Positions 1 through 7,565 of a stretch of 64,000 nucleotides of DNA are shown one piece after another (the stretch's first letter is position 1; each line of letters opens with the position of its first letter). This stretch comes from Bacteroidia bacterium (GTDB taxonomy: Bacteria; Bacteroidota; Bacteroidia; Flavobacteriales; Schleiferiaceae): the NCBI GenBank assembly GCA_030424545.1, contig JAUHWL010000002.1, forward strand, positions 310,001 through 374,000. Reading direction: 5' to 3'. The notes under the pieces were generated by a model. The model did no database searches. It was not told where the DNA came from and saw only the letters and a list, made by a program, of their open reading frames with translations. The position numbers and the translations under genes are program-made.

Positions 1-997
1 ACATATCCTCTGGTATTTCTGAATCGAACTTAAGACGCTCTAAAGTTGCGGGGTGGGTAAATGCCAATGATTTTGCATGTAACGCGTGTCTAGGACAAAT
101 GGTAAAACAATTTTCTATAAACTGTTTGTATTTAGTAAACGTTGTTCCTTTTAAAATTTTGTTTCCACCATATTCCTCATCATTAAACAAGGGGTGACCT
201 AAATATTTAAAATGTGCTCTAATCTGATGCGTACGGCCTGTTTCTAATTTGCAAGAAACTTTAGTTATGTACCCGAAACGTTCTAATACTTTATAGTGAG
301 TTACCGCATGTTTTCCGTAGTCTCCATCTGGGAAAACCTGCATTACTTTTCTGTTTTTTAAACTCCTACCAATATTACCCGTAATAGTGCCTTCATCTTC
401 TTTTACATTTCCCCAAACCAAGGCAATGTATTCTCGGTCTGTTGTACGATCAAAAAACTGCTTTGCTAAATGGCTCATGGCATATTCGTTTCCTGCAACA
501 ACCATAATTCCACTTGTGTTTTTGTCTAGTCTGTGCACCAAACCAGGTCTGTCTTCTCCGTTTCCAACGGGTAATTTTTCAAATAAATAGGTAAGTGCGT
601 GCACCAATGTTCCTGTAAAATTTCCATGCCCAGGGTGGACTACCATACCTTGTTCTTTGTTTATTACGAGTACGTCTTTGTCTCTATAAACAATGTTTAG
701 TGGAATGTTTTCTGGAATAATTTCTGTGCTGCGTGGCGGAAAAGTAAGCACCATGGTAACAACATCATTGGGCTTTACTTTAAAATTGGATTTTACGGAG
801 TTGCCATTTACCTGCACACATCCTGCTTCTGCAGCTTTCTGAACTTTATTTCTAGAGGTTCTTTCTAAAAAATTGTGTAAAAACTTATCAACGCGTACGG
901 GACTTTGGCCGGGTGTTGCAACAAATTTATGATGAACGTACAACTCGTCCTGCTCATCTTGTTCGTCTAAATTATCTTGGTTTTGTTCTTCTAACAC
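1..997 (-). CDS. rluD: RluD-family 23S rRNA pseudouridine synthase (3' end outside window)
   Basis: Isomerises specific uridines of 23S rRNA to pseudouridine in the cytoplasm. My translation of the minus strand shows an S4 RNA-binding domain at about residues 28-90 and the catalytic motif HRLDKNTSG near residue 155, whose Asp is the nucleophile of this family. RTHQIRAH, also typical, lies further on. The only start before the upstream stop is GTG at 997, which shares one base with the TAG of the T9SS protein, so translation is probably coupled. The frame is open to base 1, so the C-terminus is missing. A PASTA gene two positions upstream is a common arrangement in Bacteroidota. The family is certain; the exact target uridines are not. 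Confidence 0.93.
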   Translation of the reverse strand, partial: MLEEQNQDNLDEQDEQDELYVHHKFVATPGQSPVRVDKFLHNFLERTSRNKVQKAAEAGCVQVNGNSVKSNFKVKPNDVVTMVLTFPPRSTEIIPENIPLNIVYRDKDVLVINKEQGMVVHPGHGNFTGTLVHALTYLFEKLPVGNGEDRPGLVHRLDKNTSGIMVVAGNEYAMSHLAKQFFDRTTDREYIALVWGNVKEDEGTITGNIGRSLKNRKVMQVFPDGDYGKHAVTHYKVLERFGYITKVSCKLETGRTHQIRAHFKYLGHPLFNDEEYGGNKILKGTTFTKYKQFIENCFTICPRHALHAKSLAFTHPATLERLKFDSEIPEDM

Positions 998-2790
998 TAG
1001 TTCAAAATAATTTTATGTGTTGTTCTGCTTTCTTGTGTTTCAAGGGTAAGAAAATATATTCCTCGTGGTAAATCTTGAACATAAATAGAAGATGAAATGC
1101 CGCGTTGAACAGCTTGTCCGAGGTTGTTTAATAGAATCCAAGAATGGTTATTGTCTTCAATATTTTCTGTTTTAATGGTAATAAAATCTTGCGCTGGATT
1201 CGGAAAAACAATACTAGTTCTAGTGTTTGTTTTGTCATCAATTCCAATATCTCTTGGTGTATATTTAAAATATGGCCTAATCATTAATGTGCCTGGTATC
1301 AAGCTTTCATACCATTGAAATCCGCTGCCATAATATTTCTTTGTTGTCGATGTTGTGTTTACATCAAACCCAAAATGTATTGCGTCTGCTTTGGTTTGCA
1401 CAATGCCGATGAAAACATTACCAGAAACAAAAACGGCCTCTTCCAGTTCAAATGGCATAAAACCATTGTGATAATAGGCATACTCGGGTTTATAAAGAGA
1501 GTCTGACAAATATTGCAACAGCCCTGGCTCTCCGTTGTTATTAGACCAAATGGCAACTCTAAAAGTATTTAATGTGGCATCTGTACCAACGTGTGCAAAG
1601 TTTATAAACAAACCTTTTAATGAGTCAGGGGCTATGGGTTTAAATTCAAATGCTAAGCGGGCGTTGGTCTGATTGAGAATGCCATATCCTTTCTCGGCAG
1701 AACCATCATCATAAGCGTAATAATTTTTAAAAGGAACTTTAATTTCAACGGTGTCATTATTTCTAATGCCTTCTGCTGTACCATCAAACCAAGTACGCAT
1801 AAACAATTCAAATTCATCTGTTGGTGCGCTTGTAATTACTGGTTTAAGCGGCACTTTAAAATCTACATCAACATCATGGTTTAAATTAGTAACAACAGGT
1901 ACCGTAAGCCTATCTTTTACGTTAGAACCATCTTTTAAAAGATAATACTTACCTAAGTTAAGTGCCCATCCCCCTTGCGGTGGTGGCCCATTCCTTCTAT
2001 ATGTAAAGGCGAGTGAATCTTTTACCTGGTTATCGGAATAATGAAACCATGGAATATGGCTAAAATTCTTTGTGATATAGGGGTGATTGCGAACGAATGC
2101 TGGTTCCTTAATGATTGTATCTGCTGGTGATCGGTTATTATCTAGCTCCACATAATCAATGTTCCAAATGTCAAAAGTGCCGTTTAACGCTCCGTATGCT
2201 CCAATTCTAAACCGAAAACCATCTTGTAAATATTTGGCAGAATCTACAGGGATAATGGCCGTATTAAACTTACTAGCTGTTCCTGTTCCTTGTGCACTCC
2301 ATACTTGTTCCCAAACCGTGTCTTGAGGAACCCAATATTCTACCACCAAAGAATCGTCTATTTCTGGCGTATCGCCATTGCCGCCTGTTTGATAGAGAAA
2401 AGACAAATACAAGTTATTTGGCTGAACCGTAAACTTTATGTGTTTAGAAGTAAGCACATCGGCAAAGGTGTCTGATGTGTTTTTATTGAGGTTATACGGA
2501 TATCCGTATTCATCAGTACCATCAAAAGTGGCTGCCCCTAAGCTTAGCAACTGATTGGGAATGGTGCTATTTATAAAAACTTTATTGTCTGCCCAAATAG
2601 CAGGATTGGGTAGGTTAGATTTTAGAGAAAAGTCATCACTAATGGGTAATTCTATGGTGTCTGAAACGGCACTTGTTTTTAAAGGATTTGCTTCTACATG
2701 TTTTTCAATTAAAACTCTCACTTCTTCGGTTTGTGCCAAAAAGGTAAGGGGTAATAGAAAAAGAAAACTAAATATTATTCGTATCTGCAT
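997..2790 (-). CDS. Secreted protein with T9SS type A sorting domain
   Basis: Function unknown. I start it at the ATG at 2790, because the longer frame would begin with TTG and put extra residues before the signal peptide MQIRIIFSFLFLLPLTFLAQ. The last 70 or so residues form a Por secretion (T9SS) domain: it opens with VFPNPAQDFITI and ends in a KIIL-type strand. The protein should therefore cross the outer membrane by the type IX system and be anchored or released at the surface. The middle part is rich in beta-strand patterns and Asp/Asn, but I recognise no catalytic motif. It overlaps the PASTA gene upstream by 23 bases and abuts rluD downstream, so the three are probably co-transcribed. 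Confidence 0.85.
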   Translation of the reverse strand: MQIRIIFSFLFLLPLTFLAQTEEVRVLIEKHVEANPLKTSAVSDTIELPISDDFSLKSNLPNPAIWADNKVFINSTIPNQLLSLGAATFDGTDEYGYPYNLNKNTSDTFADVLTSKHIKFTVQPNNLYLSFLYQTGGNGDTPEIDDSLVVEYWVPQDTVWEQVWSAQGTGTASKFNTAIIPVDSAKYLQDGFRFRIGAYGALNGTFDIWNIDYVELDNNRSPADTIIKEPAFVRNHPYITKNFSHIPWFHYSDNQVKDSLAFTYRRNGPPPQGGWALNLGKYYLLKDGSNVKDRLTVPVVTNLNHDVDVDFKVPLKPVITSAPTDEFELFMRTWFDGTAEGIRNNDTVEIKVPFKNYYAYDDGSAEKGYGILNQTNARLAFEFKPIAPDSLKGLFINFAHVGTDATLNTFRVAIWSNNNGEPGLLQYLSDSLYKPEYAYYHNGFMPFELEEAVFVSGNVFIGIVQTKADAIHFGFDVNTTSTTKKYYGSGFQWYESLIPGTLMIRPYFKYTPRDIGIDDKTNTRTSIVFPNPAQDFITIKTENIEDNNHSWILLNNLGQAVQRGISSSIYVQDLPRGIYFLTLETQESRTTHKIILN

Positions 2791-3631
2791 CAAGGTAATT
2801 CTGAATTGAGTCAAGATCTAAATTTTGATATTTATACATTAACGAATCATTTGGGATTTTGGTACTATCATTCGTAAGCCAAACATCTACAAAAGAACCC
2901 ATTCTTAATCTTGGGTCGTGTGTTGGATTAGGATTTTGTTTATAAACCAATGCATTTGCTGTATCTTTTACTTCCTCATCATAAATAGCAAGTCCAATAT
3001 TTAAAGAGTTGCTTTTTAATTTTAATTCGGCTTGTTTCAAACTAAGCCACTTTAAGTAGGGTATAGAAACCATTTCATTGCTCAGCCCTGCACCAACAAT
3101 AAGATCTATTACAGTGCCTTTTTCGTACTTGTCTCCGGCAAAAACTTCTTGGTCATTAATTTTTATTTGCAGAATTACATCTTTGGCAATGTCTGGTTTA
3201 TAGGTTAATGTACCTACAGTGAAACCTTTAGATTCTAAATCGTAAACGGCTCTTCTCAATGTTTTTTCCAAGACATTAGGTAATGCATATTTTCTAACAA
3301 CAAAGGGGTTTATTGTTAGCATAACTACTCTGCTTTTTTTTACAAAACTTCCAGGCGTTGGAAACTGTCTAACCACGCTTCCTAAAGGTAAATCTGCGCT
3401 ATACTCTGCGCTATCAATCACCTTAAAAAGCATTTCATGTTCTGTTAACGTGTTTTGTGCTTCGTCTAGCGTATAGCCTGTTAAATCAGGTACTTCTATT
3501 TCCTCGCCATGATGGGTTGTGCTGCTTAGCCAGAAGCTAACACCAATAAAAAGTACAATAAACAAGAATATGGCTAATGTTAAATTGGCCATAAATGTTT
3601 TACTAGTTAAAAAAGCAACAAATTTTTTCAT
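2768..3631 (-). CDS. Membrane-anchored PASTA-domain protein
   Basis: Probable peptidoglycan-sensing or cell-wall protein in the periplasm. The start is set at ATG 3631 (MKKFVAFLTSK); a longer frame begins with TTG at 3667. One N-terminal membrane segment is followed by three PASTA repeats, beginning near the motifs EIEVPDLTGYTLDEA, ALPNVLEKTLRRAV and VSIPYLKWLSLKQAE. Elsewhere such repeats hang on Ser/Thr kinases or penicillin-binding proteins; here neither catalytic domain is present. It lies directly upstream of the T9SS protein and rluD, an order I have seen described for this phylum next to D-Ala-D-Ala ligase, which would fall outside or elsewhere here. The domain call is firm, the role is inferred. 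Confidence 0.85.
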   Translation of the reverse strand: MKKFVAFLTSKTFMANLTLAIFLFIVLFIGVSFWLSSTTHHGEEIEVPDLTGYTLDEAQNTLTEHEMLFKVIDSAEYSADLPLGSVVRQFPTPGSFVKKSRVVMLTINPFVVRKYALPNVLEKTLRRAVYDLESKGFTVGTLTYKPDIAKDVILQIKINDQEVFAGDKYEKGTVIDLIVGAGLSNEMVSIPYLKWLSLKQAELKLKSNSLNIGLAIYDEEVKDTANALVYKQNPNPTHDPRLRMGSFVDVWLTNDSTKIPNDSLMYKYQNLDLDSIQNYLDADTNNI

Positions 3632-3719
3632 AACGCGCAAAAGTAAGAATTCACGTTGTTTACTCAAGACCTTAAAAACGATTGATAAAACCCGGGTTTA
3701 TTGGTGTGCCCAGCTTGAT

Positions 3720-4331
3720 TTACATCACCTTAAAAATAATTGCACCATAAATAATAAAGCGCAAATAGCGTGAAATGGTTAAAATCAAAAAGCTTCTGAA
3801 CGGAAATTTAACTACACCACTAACCAAGCAAATAGGAGGATAAGGAAGTGGTGTAAATGCGGCTATAACAATAAGTAGTCCGCCAAACTTTTTTATTTGT
3901 TTAAATTGATTGGCAAATTTAACGTGTACCCAACTGTGTATGCGTGGTAATGAATCTAGTTTGCGTCCCATTAAATAAGCACCTATACCGCCAACATAGC
4001 TTATTGTAGCAAGTATAAAAAGCCAGCCCCAAGGGTTGGCAAATCCGGCTATCCATGTTATGTAAAGCTCTGGAGCTAACAAACCAAGGGTTAATTCAGA
4101 AATTAGCAGGGTGCTTAAAACCACAGGTATAGAAAACTGCTCAGTAATGTATTTTGTAGCATCACTTACGTTAAACACATACTCATTAAACAGGTAGATG
4201 GCCACGCCAAGCAACAGTAAACTTATGAGCAGTTTTAATGAGTTTTTGCCAATAAACCGATAGCCACCACTGCGTCTGTAATACACATGGTAGATATGGC
4301 CTTTCTTCATTATTTTTTTTATTGGCGACAT
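3720..4331 (-). CDS. VTT-domain (DedA/YdjX-like) inner-membrane protein
   Basis: Polytopic membrane protein of 203 residues. An N-terminal basic stretch is followed by about five hydrophobic segments. The middle and C-terminal half fit the VTT (SNARE-associated/DedA) fold: a re-entrant region around ELTLGLLAPELY, then GGIGAYLMGRKLD and a second loop ending TPLPYPPICLVSGV, where the prolines and Gly are typical. DedA relatives flip or transport lipid carriers across the inner membrane; the substrate of this subgroup is not known. It starts at ATG 4331 and has its own promoter-like box upstream, so it is probably a single-gene unit. Confidence 0.75.
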   Translation of the reverse strand: MSPIKKIMKKGHIYHVYYRRSGGYRFIGKNSLKLLISLLLLGVAIYLFNEYVFNVSDATKYITEQFSIPVVLSTLLISELTLGLLAPELYITWIAGFANPWGWLFILATISYVGGIGAYLMGRKLDSLPRIHSWVHVKFANQFKQIKKFGGLLIVIAAFTPLPYPPICLVSGVVKFPFRSFLILTISRYLRFIIYGAIIFKVM

Positions 4332-4356
4332 CTTCGTTCTTGAAAAAATAGGGCGG

Positions 4357-4364
4357 CAAATTTA
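4357..4364 (-). promoter_or_regulatory. Predicted -7 box for the VTT-domain gene
   Basis: On the minus strand the sequence reads TAAATTTG, a perfect match to the Bacteroidota -7 consensus TAnnTTTG, 26 bases before the ATG at 4331. The -33 element is poor. Prediction only. Confidence 0.4.
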
Positions 4365-4431
4365 ACAGAATACTAAGGTTATAACGGCTAAAAATCTGTT
4401 AAGTTTTAGTCAAAGAAAAAAAACTTGAAAA

Positions 4432-5349
4432 CTATTTTTTTGTTGCGATAGAATAACGCAATGTTAAAGAGTGTTGATTTGAAAATTTACTGTTTAAATC
4501 GCTGATTAACATTGTATACCCATATTGTACATATAGGCGGTTTACAATTTTTATCGCTGCAAAAGGTGTAACCATGTCGGGTTGGTTTCCTCCTTGAACT
4601 AAAGACGCACCTAAAAAAGCCCATTTGTAAAAAATAAACTGGGTGTAAATAGAAGTAATTGTTGCAACACTATTTATTGAAACATTAACCCCAGGTTCAA
4701 TTTGCCAATTTTTTAAGAGCGAAAATTTATAAGCTCCCGTAGCAAAAAATGTATGTAGGTTAGAATAGTCATTATATAGTTGTGTATTGTTGGTAAAAAC
4801 GGGAGAATAGCTAATACCTAGGTGCCATTTCTCTTTTGTAAACTGAGTGCCAAAACCAATGCCCCAGGCTTCTTCATATCCACTTTTTTCTCCTAACTCT
4901 GGGTCTATAGGGGTATCGGGTGGGATAAAAGAAGGAAAATTCCAAGAGCTTCTTTTGTATTGCCCGTTTATACCTAAAGATAGCGTTCCTGTAAAAAGAG
5001 AAAATTGATAATTATAATTTATCCTAATTGTTTGGGAGTAACTAAGTGGTTCTGAAGTTGATTCATCTAACAAATCTGAATAGTTGTTATTGAAATAAGA
5101 AATGCCAAGACCACTGTTGATGGCCGCAATTTTAAAATCGGCACGAAAAAATAGCGGGTTAGAAGAATATGAATTGTTAGTTGAAAAACTGCTTCCAAGC
5201 GCTAAATCTACAGATTCTTGCACACCACTAGCTGCGGGGTTTATTAGAGGCAGTTGTAACCAATAAAAGTTTGCATTGTAACTGGTTTGTTGCGCTTGTA
5301 CAAAAGCCGAAGAAAATAGTAAAGCAAGAATGATAAGTTTTGATTTCAT
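4432..5349 (-). CDS. PorP/SprF family outer-membrane protein (type IX secretion-associated)
   Basis: A 305-residue beta-barrel protein with a signal peptide (MKSKLIILALLFSSAFVQAQ). Just after it comes the family hallmark LPLINPAASG, followed by alternating hydrophobic strands and a C-terminal aromatic strand. PorP/SprF proteins sit in the outer membrane, work with the type IX secretion and gliding machinery and help attach particular giant adhesins. Usually the gene follows a CHU_C-type substrate; here its upstream neighbour is recG, only 2 bases away, so it is an orphan member read through from recG. Substrate unknown. Confidence 0.85.
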   Translation of the reverse strand: MKSKLIILALLFSSAFVQAQQTSYNANFYWLQLPLINPAASGVQESVDLALGSSFSTNNSYSSNPLFFRADFKIAAINSGLGISYFNNNYSDLLDESTSEPLSYSQTIRINYNYQFSLFTGTLSLGINGQYKRSSWNFPSFIPPDTPIDPELGEKSGYEEAWGIGFGTQFTKEKWHLGISYSPVFTNNTQLYNDYSNLHTFFATGAYKFSLLKNWQIEPGVNVSINSVATITSIYTQFIFYKWAFLGASLVQGGNQPDMVTPFAAIKIVNRLYVQYGYTMLISDLNSKFSNQHSLTLRYSIATKK

Positions 5350-5351
5350 AG

Positions 5352-7478
5352 TTATGATATTCTACTCCAACGCACTTTGCCTTTGTTTTGTTTTATAAAT
5401 TCTGCCCTAATGTATTGATTTTCTTTTTTCTCAATCCGCGGGTCAGATTCTAACAAATCCTCGGCTGCTTTGCGCGCCAAGTGTAAAACTTGCTGATCTT
5501 TGGCTAGGTCGGCAATTTTAAAGTTTAAAAGCCCACTTTGCCTTGTGCCCATTAAATCGCCTGGGCCTCTGAGGCGCAAATCAACATCGGCAATTTCAAA
5601 GCCATCGTTGGTTCGGGCCATGGTTTCTAATCGGGTTCTGGCATCTTGGGTTAATTTGTGCGATGTCATTAAAATACAAAAGCTCTGTTCTGCTCCGCGC
5701 CCCACGCGCCCACGCAATTGGTGCAACTGGCTCAGCCCGAATTTCTCAGCATTTTCTATAATCATTACGCTGGCGTTGGGCACGTTTACGCCAACTTCTA
5801 TAACCGTGGTTGCCACCATAATTTGCGTTTCGCCTTTTACAAAGCGTTGCATTTCAAATTCTTTATCGGCTGGTTTCATGCGGCCATGCACCATGCTAAT
5901 TTGGTATTTGGGCGGAGGAAAATCGGCTAGAATATGGTCGTAGCCATCCATTAAGTTTTTATAATCTAGCGCTTCGCTTTCTTCTATTAGTGGATAAACA
6001 ATGTAAATCTGTCGCCCTTTTGCAATTTCCTCCTTTATAAAACCAATTACGCGCAAGCGGCTACTTTCAAACCGATGTGTTGTGGTAACGGGTTTGCGTC
6101 CAGGTGGCAATTCATCAATCACCGAAATATCTAAATCGCCATATAAACTCATGGCAAGCGTTCTAGGAATTGGCGTTGCAGTCATTACCAAAACATGGGG
6201 TGGTTGCCATTTTCCATCAGCCAACTGTGGACCTTTTTTCCAGAGTTTGGCACGTTGCGCAACGCCAAAACGATGCTGCTCATCAATTACCGCTAAACCC
6301 AAATTATGAAAAATCACGGGGTCTTCTAGCAAAGCATGTGTACCGATAAGCAATTTAAGTTCGCCACTTTTAAGATTTTCTAGAATGGGAACTCTACTCG
6401 CTTTTTTTACGCTGCCCGTAAGCAATGCGATGGAAATATCCATTTCGGCCAACAATTCTTTTAAGCCTGCAAAATGCTGCGTGGCCAAAATTTCTGTGGG
6501 CGCCATAAGGCATGCTTGGTAGCCATTATCAAGCGCCATGAGCATAGATAGCAGCGCTACAACGGTTTTGCCACTGCCAACATCGCCTTGAATTAATCTG
6601 TTCATTTGGGCGCCTGTTTGTACATCGCGCCTAATTTCTTTTAATACACGCTTTTGCGCATTGGTTAATTCAAACGGTAAATGGTTGGCATAAAATGTAT
6701 TAAAGTTTGTGCTTAGGGTAGAAAATTTGGCTCCGTTTAGGGTGCTGTGCTGTATTTTTTTTTGGTTGAGTAATGAAAGCTGTACGTAAAAAAATTCGTC
6801 AAACTTTAACCTAAACTGCGCTTTTTTTAAGATTTCGGGATGTACCGGAAAATGGATGTTTTTGTAGGCTTCTTTTAGCGGTAAAAACTTAAAAGCGTTA
6901 AATAAAGCTGCGTTTGTTGTTTCGGGCAAGGCGGGCAATACGTGTTGCAAAGCATGCATCATTATTTTGCTGATGCCCTTGCTGCTTAGGCCAATGGCGC
7001 TCAATTTTTCGGTAGTGCTGTAAACCGGTTGTAGGCCTTTTAATAAGCTTTTTTTATGCTCTTCTAAAGGCTCCATTTCTGGATGCACAAAGTTTAGTTT
7101 GTTGGCAAAAGCTGATGGTTTGCCGTAAATAACAACGGGTGCATCTATTTTAAGCGTTGGTTTTATCCATTTAATACCTTTAAACCAAACCAATTCTAAT
7201 TGGCCGGTTTCATCTTCAAAAATGGCAATTAAACGTTTGGCGCGTTTTTCTCCGCGCTCCTCCATGCGTACAATTTTTCCAATAATTTGTACTTCGGTAT
7301 TGTCGGTTTTTACATCGGCAACGGTGTAATATTTTGTTTTATCAACATACCGAAATGGGTAGTGTTGTACTAAATCGAAAAAAGTAAAAATGCCCAACTC
7401 TTTTTTAAGCAAATCTGCCCGAGAAGGGCCAACGCCTTTCAAATATTCTATTGGGGTTTGTAATACGTTTTGTTGCAC
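5352..7478 (-). CDS. recG: ATP-dependent DNA helicase RecG
   Basis: Branch-migrating helicase that remodels stalled replication forks and Holliday junctions. Full length for the family (708 residues). An N-terminal wedge/OB region is followed by the SF2 core: Walker A GDVGSGKT, the DEQH box in IDEQHRFGV, motif III MTATPIPRT and motif VI QLRGRVGRG. The start is GTG at 7478, because an in-frame TAA lies directly before it and no ATG fits the conserved N-terminus. A promoter-like TATATTCG ends only 4 bases upstream, so the message may have almost no leader. The PorP/SprF gene follows after 2 bases. Confidence 0.97.
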   Translation of the reverse strand: MQQNVLQTPIEYLKGVGPSRADLLKKELGIFTFFDLVQHYPFRYVDKTKYYTVADVKTDNTEVQIIGKIVRMEERGEKRAKRLIAIFEDETGQLELVWFKGIKWIKPTLKIDAPVVIYGKPSAFANKLNFVHPEMEPLEEHKKSLLKGLQPVYSTTEKLSAIGLSSKGISKIMMHALQHVLPALPETTNAALFNAFKFLPLKEAYKNIHFPVHPEILKKAQFRLKFDEFFYVQLSLLNQKKIQHSTLNGAKFSTLSTNFNTFYANHLPFELTNAQKRVLKEIRRDVQTGAQMNRLIQGDVGSGKTVVALLSMLMALDNGYQACLMAPTEILATQHFAGLKELLAEMDISIALLTGSVKKASRVPILENLKSGELKLLIGTHALLEDPVIFHNLGLAVIDEQHRFGVAQRAKLWKKGPQLADGKWQPPHVLVMTATPIPRTLAMSLYGDLDISVIDELPPGRKPVTTTHRFESSRLRVIGFIKEEIAKGRQIYIVYPLIEESEALDYKNLMDGYDHILADFPPPKYQISMVHGRMKPADKEFEMQRFVKGETQIMVATTVIEVGVNVPNASVMIIENAEKFGLSQLHQLRGRVGRGAEQSFCILMTSHKLTQDARTRLETMARTNDGFEIADVDLRLRGPGDLMGTRQSGLLNFKIADLAKDQQVLHLARKAAEDLLESDPRIEKKENQYIRAEFIKQNKGKVRWSRIS

Positions 7479-7482
7479 TTAG

Positions 7483-7510
7483 CGAATATAGAATTAGGTT
7501 TTTACTCAAA
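7483..7510 (-). promoter_or_regulatory. Predicted promoter of recG
   Basis: Minus strand TTTG (7510-7507), 16 bases, then TATATTCG (7490-7483), one mismatch from TAnnTTTG. The expected transcription start falls at or next to the GTG of recG. The spacing is slightly short, so confidence is modest. Confidence 0.4.
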
Positions 7511-7565
7511 CCAAAAAAATAATGACGCAAACAAAATTTGTATTTTCATACCCTAGTTTATTTCT

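Noticed and set aside
5500-5943. Long open frame on the plus strand inside recG
   Set aside because: Antisense shadow of the well-conserved helicase motifs; no start context, no homology pattern.
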